Source of the DNA: Pelagibacteraceae bacterium AG-390-M19
GTDB taxonomy: Bacteria; Pseudomonadota; Alphaproteobacteria; Pelagibacterales; Pelagibacteraceae
Direction of reading: 5' to 3'
DNA: 50,287 nucleotides
Assembly: GCA_003279765.1 (NCBI GenBank)
Contig: QCHC01000002.1
Coordinates: 1-50,287, forward strand
Below are positions 20,301 to 25,891 of the stretch, piece by piece; within the stretch, counting starts at the first letter, position 1, and every line of letters begins with the position of its first letter. Under the pieces are notes generated by a model. That model made no database searches. It was not told the DNA's origin and saw only the letters and a list, made by a program, of their open reading frames with translations. Position numbers and translations under genes: made by a program.

Positions 20301-21933
20301 CAGCAACTTACAATCATCTCAAGCCGCAACTCTCTATAACAACTCTTACATGAATAATATCAAAAAAGTGTTTAAAAAAAATATCTCTACAGAGTCTGAT
20401 AAATTAATTAGATTACAAAACTTTAATGTTAGAACATCAATATTAGATTTTTTTGACAATATAAGCAATTTAACGGTAAGATTAAGAAAGCATTTCAGGG
20501 GATATCCAGAGCATATAGAGTATTGCAGTAAAACTTTTTATAACTCAGATTTACAAGCGATAAGATTGAGAACTAAGCCAATAAACGACATAATTAAATT
20601 TGATATCCTAGATTATGATGCAAAAGAGGAACAGGGAAACATAAATTTTAAGGAGGCAGATTTAATTATTAAGTATTTAGAAAAACTTAAAAATCAAAAT
20701 TCGCAATCAACTGTAGCAATTATAACTCCTTTTACAGATCAACAGAGACATCTAACAACTAAAATAACCAAACACCCTGATAGAGATTATTTTTTTGAAA
20801 CATTAAAGTTAATTATAAAAACCTTTGACACAATACAAGGTGAAGAAAGAGAAATTATATTTTACTCTATGGTAGATAGCAAAAGTAAATCAAAACTTAA
20901 TACTATATTCCCAATAGATTTAACTAAAAAAGACCTTGATGAAAATACTGATAAGAGGGCACAAAGATTAAACGTTGGTTTTAGTCGTGTTCAAGAAGTC
21001 ATGCATATAATTACATCAAAACCTTTAGATAAAATTGATGGAGAAATTGGAAATGCTTTAAGATTTATAAATAACCTGACAGCAAAAGATAAATTGCCAA
21101 CAAGTAAAGACGTTGATCCTAATTCACCTATGGAAAAGAAAGTTATTGAATGGTTTAGAAAAACAAGTTTCTACATGGAAAATAAGAAAAATCTTGAGAT
21201 GAGAGCTCAGTTTCCTATAGGAGAAACATTAAAACAACTGGATCCAGATTATGGTCATCCAAAATTTGTGGTTGATTTCTTAGTTATTTATTCAAGTCAA
21301 GCAGGAAATAAAAATGTTATTATTGAGTATGATGGTTTGAAAGACCACTTCGATTCTCAAGAATTAGTAACTGATGGTAATTTTGAGGATTTTTATAGTA
21401 CGGATCATTATGAAAGAGAAAAAGCATTAGAAACATATGGATATAATTTTATTAGGTTAAATAAATTTAATACTGCAGACGATCCTATAAAATTTTTAGA
21501 TAGAAAATTAAAAGACGCATTTAAATCATCTGAAAAACTAAATGTTTCTCAATATAAAACTATAGAAACTTTCAAGAAAACTAAAGATGGTGAAATGAAA
21601 CATTGTGAAAGGTGTAGTCAATCAAAACCAAGAGAGGATTTTTATGATAAAAGTCTTTCATCTGGTATAGGTGTTGTCTGTAGATCTTGCAAAGGATTAA
21701 GAGGTAAAATACTAAAACAACCACAAAAAAAATCAAAAACTTCAAAATCTAAATCAAAACTGAAACTCCTTGAGAATAAAACTTATAAAGTGTCTTATGT
21801 AAATTTAAGAGGTGAAACAAGAGAAAGAGAGCTTACAGTTAAGACAATAGCAGGAAATCATTTGAAGGCTTACGATTCCCTTACAAGTGAAGTAAGATCT
21901 TTTAATCTCGAAAGAATTACTCTTAAAAAATAG
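17338..21933 (+). CDS. SF1 (UPF1/Dna2-like) helicase fused to PD-(D/E)XK/Vsr-like nuclease, zinc ribbon and WYL-like tail
   Basis: A 1531-aa protein and the largest in the window. Residues 1-440 form an unrecognised N-terminal region. Helicase motifs follow: Walker A GPPGTGKSH (473-481), Walker B LIIVDEASQ (955-963), motif III GDRKQ (983-987), DTIQGEEREIIFYSMV (1164-1179) and motif VI RLNVGFSRVQE (1210-1220). About 470 residues, partly charged helix, separate Walker A from Walker B, as in UPF1/Dna2-type helicases with insertions. Residues about 1265-1395 look like a restriction-endonuclease fold, with Asp1313 (FVVDFLVI), Glu1330 (VIIEYDG) and a YEREKALETYGYNFIRLNKF tail as in DUF559/Vsr proteins. 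Next come a ribbon, CERC (1423-1426) and CRSC (1448-1451), a Lys-rich linker, and a 50-residue end resembling a WYL-like barrel. The architecture recalls helicase-nuclease phage-defence proteins (Hhe, Mokosh II, Nhi). Defence function is inference. Confidence 0.88.
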   Translation: MRLKIDAQTAFIKEICTYYMDFLKTGFKKTRFPKRYLRITDEKGYKIGIDLSKYEKFNLSLKKRVHKSKGFEDNISVNKGEFGVKLNNTSQDLIQKLVKQISEKDIERIVNLTNKTIKEYSISHRTKPDEAYEKINETIKYDLDKLIVNPICEKMDPLIGSQSNYEIESQNTLRLRLSDTIISPLTDGIPYIFNDLLADKKIKPKDKIAELFNKTDIANNILNSFKNLDVKDLYYDLREIVISRRNLDKKETYLNIFHIEIEGKVFPLFYTQINITENSGSAKFKIEPSSELFLNKNAIKYAFDVLKTDKNIIEYYEGERKFYISEIDNLSELINEVVVSLISKLRLDGNIDVNKTDPQLVVSTDKSSTFKISNNFSLSVADKSDEALINDYEEILEMFNGSSSEILDMFKKIISDFILNEPEVITEELADEWDGMSVNERLNYVSPIPLNSEQQKIIRALKNEKCNYVVVEGPPGTGKSHTISSIAFDYILSGKSILILSDTKEALDVVENKIDQTLDKVRGEINIQNPILRLGKMGNTYSKILSRSSMENIRDFHRSQKNDIESVKKEINELTNYIDDKIKIETDHYKYIDKEKFEEFSEVQKLINPSDLVIKLESLSDSTAKADIVLEKDEKFINTIIDKLHDIEDAEELIDFFKDIWNKDMGKKNLSNFIVFLDHLSIVEKYILQGDSNFKALKYFTKVSKQRLTNLKSFLNEYSKMTGGFLGSRSWFKGDAVALLSKKIASTVGIIKVLNLKNDHDKIQETLDEYSILSDITKKQNFEIVCKIIQHAKKNDQIKSIIDAKNKFYKVLKFLSIDKSNAENVFIKQDNLDSLYSNIFFEFSEEKNDAIKKYYEMEEFFSRSFNIKDRFDYTKTMQKLQSLHTSKMASELDGKLINFYDRQKNSANAIRQIIRAKQKFPRTQFDKLKTAFPCIISSVRDFAEYINLQKDLFDLIIVDEASQVSIAQAFPALIRAKKVLVLGDRKQYSNLQSSQAATLYNNSYMNNIKKVFKKNISTESDKLIRLQNFNVRTSILDFFDNISNLTVRLRKHFRGYPEHIEYCSKTFYNSDLQAIRLRTKPINDIIKFDILDYDAKEEQGNINFKEADLIIKYLEKLKNQNSQSTVAIITPFTDQQRHLTTKITKHPDRDYFFETLKLIIKTFDTIQGEEREIIFYSMVDSKSKSKLNTIFPIDLTKKDLDENTDKRAQRLNVGFSRVQEVMHIITSKPLDKIDGEIGNALRFINNLTAKDKLPTSKDVDPNSPMEKKVIEWFRKTSFYMENKKNLEMRAQFPIGETLKQLDPDYGHPKFVVDFLVIYSSQAGNKNVIIEYDGLKDHFDSQELVTDGNFEDFYSTDHYEREKALETYGYNFIRLNKFNTADDPIKFLDRKLKDAFKSSEKLNVSQYKTIETFKKTKDGEMKHCERCSQSKPREDFYDKSLSSGIGVVCRSCKGLRGKILKQPQKKSKTSKSKSKLKLLENKTYKVSYVNLRGETRERELTVKTIAGNHLKAYDSLTSEVRSFNLERITLKK

Positions 21934-21947
21934 ATAATTTATTTAGT

Positions 21948-22523
21948 TTATGTTTTCCTAATTTCATCTGGTCCTATGCATAGAGATTGCGCTTCTGCTA
22001 TTTTTTGAGGTAAGCCATCAAGTTTCCAGTTATTTCTTAAAATATCAAAATAATCTTTAGGATCGAAATCTGGACCACTAACGAGCTTTATTCCAAAGTA
22101 ATTTTCACTTTCATACCAAGCCATCATCGAGCCAATCATACTTCCAATATGCTTAAGTCCAGGTGCCTGCATCATAACAAGATTCATAGATTGAAATAAG
22201 GGTTGAACTAAAATAACTTCAGCAGCACCATTAATTTTACGTCCATTAATTTCTATTGGGATTCTTGCATTTTGAAGGTTTTCAATATTTTCATTTTCTA
22301 TTGAAGTTGAGAACGAAAATAAAATACCCATTCTTGAACAATCATTTTTTTTAATAAAAAATCTTAGTTTATCGCCGTGTATTACTTCACCATGTTTAGC
22401 AGTCACTACAAAATCACTAAATTCATCAACAGTCCATCCTTCTTCCTCTGCTTGGGCTTGATAAGCAAAGACAATAAAAAATAACAATAAGTGCGATAAA
22501 ATAATAAGTAAAACTCTCTTCAT
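21948..22523 (-). CDS. 191-aa exported hypothetical protein
   Basis: The N terminus is a clear Sec signal peptide: basic MKR, a hydrophobic core to residue 20 and a probable cleavage after AQA (residue 25), leaving an acidic EEEGW start. The mature part, about 166 residues, is predicted soluble and periplasmic. It has two lone cysteines (near residues 62 and 182) that could form a disulfide. No family is recognised. It is convergent with the helicase gene, with a 14-bp gap. Its ATG overlaps the stop of the upstream 61-aa gene by four bases (ATGA), so the two form a minus-strand operon within the island. Confidence 0.75.
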   Translation of the reverse strand: MKRVLLIILSHLLLFFIVFAYQAQAEEEGWTVDEFSDFVVTAKHGEVIHGDKLRFFIKKNDCSRMGILFSFSTSIENENIENLQNARIPIEINGRKINGAAEVILVQPLFQSMNLVMMQAPGLKHIGSMIGSMMAWYESENYFGIKLVSGPDFDPKDYFDILRNNWKLDGLPQKIAEAQSLCIGPDEIRKT

Positions 22524-22705
22524 GATTTAAGCTCCACTTTGTATCCGTGTTTTCTAAATATCCTTATGATTTTATCCCAGACTAAGCTGTTGTGTTCTCC
22601 TGGTTTTATTTCAAATTTAAATGATTGTTTGTATACGGGGCTACAGTTATCGTATGCAATGTATGTATTTACGTGACAATACTTACAGACACGGTTTATT
22701 TCCAT
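22520..22705 (-). CDS. 61-aa small protein with N-terminal CxxC motif
   Basis: A small ORF with a good AGGAG ribosome-binding site nine bases before its ATG, at 22715-22719 on the plus strand. The sequence opens MEINRVCKYCHVNTYIAY, with Cys7 and Cys10 plus a third Cys21 and a nearby His, possibly a small metal site. It continues to a basic C terminus without a membrane span. The 4-bp overlap with the exported 191-aa gene and the ribosome-binding site argue that it is real. Family and function are unknown. Confidence 0.65.
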   Translation of the reverse strand: MEINRVCKYCHVNTYIAYDNCSPVYKQSFKFEIKPGEHNSLVWDKIIRIFRKHGYKVELKS

Positions 22706-22769
22706 GTATTAGAACTCCTAAGGTTGGTTGATTTTTTTAAGGTTAAAAGTTTATAGTTGGTAATAGACT

Positions 22770-22844
22770 CAATCCTTTTCTGCTTACTCGAATTACGCAA
22801 CAAGGGAGATAATAAAAAAAGCGGAATACGATAGAAAAGGATTG
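22770..22844. repeat. 12-bp perfect inverted repeat with 51-nt loop
   Basis: CAATCCTTTTCT (22770-22781) and AGAAAAGGATTG (22833-22844) are exactly complementary. The structure lies 65 bp upstream of the minus-strand 61-aa gene, so it could be a leader structure, a small structured RNA or an element-specific site. It was checked against a tRNA cloverleaf and does not fit. Confidence 0.6.
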
Positions 22845-23064
22845 AAATCCAATGCATCATCAAAGTAAATCATTGGCGTTTGTTCAAACTTTGCTTCAAA
22901 CTTGTTTTATTTATGAATTGAAAAAAAATTTATGATCACAATGTTGGCCAATTTAAAACTTATTTTTTGATTAAAAAATAATTATGCTTGAAGCAATAAT
23001 AACTATTGAATTGTTGGCAATAGGAATTGCAATTATTTCTCATATTCAATCTTAATTTAAAGTT

Positions 23065-23163
23065 CTTGTACCAAGATTTAAAATGAAATAAGATTTTAAA
23101 ATATGTTGAGAATGCTAGGATTTGTTGATCACTCATTGACATTTCTTGGTACATTCTTGGTAT
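23065..23163. repeat. right-end CTTGGTAC motifs (one inverted, two direct)
   Basis: GTACCAAG, the inverted motif, is at 23068-23075 within a TCTTG-TAC-CAAGA palindrome. CTTGGTAC is at 23145-23152, and a one-base variant CTTGGTAT follows 11 bp later at 23156-23163. The direct pair repeats the left-end pair, with 21 of 22 positions identical across 23141-23162. These copies lie inside the right 13-bp repeat, mirroring the left end. Confidence 0.7.
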
Positions 23164-23234
23164 GGAAAGAAGAAAAATAAATTGTCTCTAAAAGTATTTT
23201 GTATCAACGGTTTTGGCTCTATGAAAAAAAGTCA

Positions 23235-23247
23235 AATACACTCTTAA
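23235..23247 (+). repeat. 13-bp direct repeat, right copy (possible att core)
   Basis: AATACACTCTTAA, identical to the last 13 bases of lpd, lies 22 bp before the priA ATG. If this is the regenerated half of an integration core, the ancestral junction would have run lpd directly into priA. Identity stops on both sides after 13 bp. Confidence 0.5.
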
Positions 23248-23269
23248 TTTTTTTTCATATTATAAAAAT

Positions 23270-25225
23270 ATGAAATTTCCGATTCTTTTACCAAATATTT
23301 TTGATCATCCATTTACTTATGAAAGTAGTATTGATCTCAAATTAGGAGACTACGTGGAAGTTCCTTTTGGTAAATCAAACATTACAGGTGTAGTATGGGA
23401 TGAATTTGAAAAAAATAGCAAAAAAACATTTAAAATAAAAAAAATTTTGAGGAAGTTAGATGTGACTCCTCTAAAAAAAAATACTATTAAATTTTTAAAC
23501 TGGTTTTCAGAGTACAATATTATTCCAAAAGGAATGGCACTAAAGCTTATTTTGTTAAGTAGTCATGCAATAGAAAATAAGGAACCAAGTTCTTATAATA
23601 ATTTTAAAAGTGAAATCAAAAATACGTCTATAAAATTAACCAAAGATCAAATCAAAGCGTATGAAGAAATGGTAACCACTAACCAAAATTTTAGAGTGCA
23701 CGTGTTACAAGGAACAACAGGATCAGGTAAAACTCTTGTATATTTTGAGGCTTTAAAAAACCTGATAAAACAAGGATATCAAGGGTTAATTTTGTTACCT
23801 GAGATAGGTTTAACAGGTCAATTTGAAAAAAAATTTAATGAATATTTTGGTTTTAATGCAGCAGTGTGGCACTCAGGAGTTTCAAAAAAAAAGAAAGAAT
23901 TAATTTGGAGTGGAATATCAAATGGAGAAGTTAAAGTAATTATAGGAGCAAGATCATCATTATTTTTACCTTTTAAAAATCTAGGTATGATAATTGTAGA
24001 TGAAGAACACGATCAATCCTTTAAACAAGATGAAGGTGTAACTTATAATGCACGAGATATGGCAATCTCTAGAGCTTCATTTGAAAATATACCAGTTAAT
24101 TTAGTTACCGCTGTTCCATCAATTGAAACTTTTGAAAATATTCAAAAAGGAAAATATTCCTTATCAAGACTTACAGAGAGATATAAAAATGCGTCATTGC
24201 CAAATTATGAAATTATAGATCTTAATAAGACCAAACTCGAAAAACAATCGTGGTTATCAGATAAAATAATCGAAAAAGTAAATTTTCACCTTGAGAGAAA
24301 AGATCAGGTTTTATTTTTTTTAAATAGAAGAGGTTTTTCACCTCATGCCTTGTGCAAAAATTGTTTAACAAGTTATTCTTGTCCAAATTGTACTATCAAT
24401 CTTGTTTATCATAAAAATAAAAATAATTTATTATGTCACTATTGTGGTTTTAAAACTGATTTAAAAAGAGATTGCTCAAAAGAGGGTGAATGTAATTTTG
24501 TCTTTAGTGGACCTGGTGTAGAGAGGATATCTGAGGAAGTTAAAAAAAAATTTCCCAATAAGGAAGTTGAAATTTTTTCAAGTGATACAATGAATAAAAA
24601 AGACTCATTAAATAAATTAGAAAGAATTATAAATAATCAAAGTCAGATATTAGTTGGGACACAATTAATTTCTAAAGGATTTCACTTTCCAAGTTTAAAT
24701 TGTATTGTTGTTGTTGATATTGATTTATCAGCTAACGGGAATGATTTAAGAGGAGCAGAAAAAAATTTGCAATTGTATCATCAGTTATCAGGACGAGCTG
24801 GAAGAACAGGAAAACCTGCAACAGTTTATTTTCAAACTTATAATAATAATAAGAATATGATTTTAGAAATTACAAATAAAAATCCTGATATATTTTTAAA
24901 AAGAGAATTAGAAATTAGAAAAAAAAATAAACTTCCACCCTATCAAAGATTTATTTCCCTGATCATGACTGGTGAAAATCAAAAAAAATTAGAAAAAGAG
25001 GCTTATGACTTTAAAAATTATTTAGAAAATAATATTGAGGGAAACATACTGGGTCCAGTGGATGCTCCTATTTTTAGATTGAAAAGAAAATTTAGGGTGA
25101 GATTTTTAATTAGAGGCTCAAAATCTATGAAGCTACAAAATGCTATTGCAAAATCAGTTCCAAAATACAAATTTTCTAAAGGAATAAAACTTTCAGTTGA
25201 TGTTGATCCAATTAACTTCAATTAG
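23270..25225 (+). CDS. priA: primosomal protein N' (replication restart helicase)
   Basis: A 651-aa superfamily 2 helicase that restarts stalled forks by loading the primosome. It has an N-terminal 3' DNA-binding domain (DYVEVPFGKSNITGVVWD), Walker A GTTGSGKT (148-155) and DEEH box (244-247). The motif-III position reads TAVPS (280-284), where most PriA proteins have SATPS. The zinc-binding insert has Cys362/365, 371/374 and 389/392, but the last pair is Cys402 and Cys408 with five residues between instead of two. GPGVERISEEV follows. It is somewhat shorter than typical PriA. It starts at an ATG 22 bp after the right 13-bp repeat. Confidence 0.95.
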   Translation: MKFPILLPNIFDHPFTYESSIDLKLGDYVEVPFGKSNITGVVWDEFEKNSKKTFKIKKILRKLDVTPLKKNTIKFLNWFSEYNIIPKGMALKLILLSSHAIENKEPSSYNNFKSEIKNTSIKLTKDQIKAYEEMVTTNQNFRVHVLQGTTGSGKTLVYFEALKNLIKQGYQGLILLPEIGLTGQFEKKFNEYFGFNAAVWHSGVSKKKKELIWSGISNGEVKVIIGARSSLFLPFKNLGMIIVDEEHDQSFKQDEGVTYNARDMAISRASFENIPVNLVTAVPSIETFENIQKGKYSLSRLTERYKNASLPNYEIIDLNKTKLEKQSWLSDKIIEKVNFHLERKDQVLFFLNRRGFSPHALCKNCLTSYSCPNCTINLVYHKNKNNLLCHYCGFKTDLKRDCSKEGECNFVFSGPGVERISEEVKKKFPNKEVEIFSSDTMNKKDSLNKLERIINNQSQILVGTQLISKGFHFPSLNCIVVVDIDLSANGNDLRGAEKNLQLYHQLSGRAGRTGKPATVYFQTYNNNKNMILEITNKNPDIFLKRELEIRKKNKLPPYQRFISLIMTGENQKKLEKEAYDFKNYLENNIEGNILGPVDAPIFRLKRKFRVRFLIRGSKSMKLQNAIAKSVPKYKFSKGIKLSVDVDPINFN

Positions 25226-25238
25226 GCCTAAAAAAGAG

Positions 25239-25277
25239 GACTTTTTCGTCAATCAGTCACTTGAAGACGTAAAGGTC
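25239..25277 (+). promoter_or_regulatory. long hairpin in the priA-atpH gap (possible atp operon leader)
   Basis: GACTTTTTCGTC (25239-25250) pairs with GACGTAAAGGTC (25266-25277) over 12 positions, with one G-U pair and one mismatch, around a 15-base loop. It begins 13 bp after the priA stop and ends 56 bp before the atpH TTG start. No T-run follows, so a classic terminator is unlikely. A -35-like TTGAAG (25261) with TAATTA 17 bp on overlaps it and is a weak promoter guess. Confidence 0.4.
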
Positions 25278-25333
25278 ATATGCTAATTAGAGCGTGATTT
25301 TAAAATAATCTTCAACATTTTAGAGGTATCGAG

Positions 25334-25891
25334 TTGAGCAAAGACACAGGATTTTCAATTACTTCAGCAGAAAGGTATTCTCTTGCGCTTTATGAATTAT
25401 CTACTGAGAGTAGTGTTACGTCTCAAATAGAAGAGCAATCACTTTCAATTCTAAAATTATTAGAACAAAGTCAAGATTTTTCAAATTTAATAAAAGATCC
25501 AACTAATAGCCAAGATGATTTATTAAAAATAGTTAATATAATCTCAGAAAATTATAAATTTGATAAATTGTTAAAAAACTTCTTAAGTTTTTTAATTCAA
25601 AAAAGAAGGTTCTTTTTTGTAGAAAGAATTCTTAAAAGTTTTATTGAAATTTGTTCAGAAAAAAGAGGTGAGTTAAAAGCAGAATTAAAGTCTGCTAAAG
25701 AGTTATCTAATGAAGAAATTACGCAAATTACAGAAGAATTAACTAAAAATTTTAGTTCAAAAATAAAATTAAACTACAAGCATGATGAAAGTTTAATAGG
25801 AGGTCTAGTAGTACAGGTAGGGAGTACTATGGTGGATACCTCAATTAAAAGTAAATTACAACAAATCGAAAATAGAATGATAGAGGCATAA
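25334..25891 (+). CDS. atpH: F1F0 ATP synthase delta subunit
   Basis: A 185-aa stalk subunit linking F1 to the F0 peripheral stalk (OSCP family). The N-terminal helical bundle (SAERYSLALYELSTE) and C-terminal segment (DESLIGGLVVQVGSTMVDTSIKSKLQQI) are typical. The start is TTG (LSKDTGFS), supported by AGAGGT seven bases upstream. It is the first gene of the F1-only operon atpHAGDC, the usual alphaproteobacterial arrangement with F0 genes elsewhere. Its stop directly precedes the atpA ATG. Confidence 0.95.
   Translation: MSKDTGFSITSAERYSLALYELSTESSVTSQIEEQSLSILKLLEQSQDFSNLIKDPTNSQDDLLKIVNIISENYKFDKLLKNFLSFLIQKRRFFFVERILKSFIEICSEKRGELKAELKSAKELSNEEITQITEELTKNFSSKIKLNYKHDESLIGGLVVQVGSTMVDTSIKSKLQQIENRMIEA

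Larger units (their letters stand above)
16739..23234. mobile_element. 6.5-kb accessory island between lpd and priA (putative integrated element)
   Basis: Five unrecognised or unusual genes interrupt an otherwise continuous housekeeping order. Both edges carry matching sequence. A 13-bp direct repeat lies outermost (16726-16738 and 23235-23247). Inside it is a 22-bp near-identical direct repeat (16866-16887 and 23141-23162, one mismatch) built from CTTGGTAC units 11 bp apart. Removing one 13-bp copy plus the interior would place lpd about 22 bp upstream of priA, which fits the tight spacing elsewhere. No integrase, excisionase, transposase or tRNA gene was found, so the mobilising enzyme would have to act in trans or have been lost. 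Base composition looks similar to the surroundings. Confidence 0.55.
22706..23269. other. 564-bp gene-poor right end of the island
   Basis: No convincing gene fills this gap. It holds the upstream region of the minus-strand pair, a 12-bp inverted repeat (22770-22844), a tandem TTCAAACTT repeat with 12-bp period (22883-22903), a possible 23-codon hydrophobic ORF on the plus strand (22984-23055) without a ribosome-binding site, the right-hand CTTGGTAC motifs (23068-23163), and the right 13-bp repeat before priA. The 64-aa minus ORF in the track has a composition typical of spurious frames. Confidence 0.6.

Noticed and set aside
22770-22844. tRNA or tRNA fragment suggested by a TTCGAGT string on the minus strand
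   Set aside because: The T-arm would have a mismatch, and there is no D-arm or anticodon stem. The outer stem is 12 bp rather than 7.
22960-23154. 64-aa minus-strand ORF in the island right end
   Set aside because: Composition (Asn, Tyr, Phe, Lys with scattered Cys) is that of a chance frame in AT-rich DNA. It overlaps the CTTGGTAC motifs and has no ribosome-binding site.
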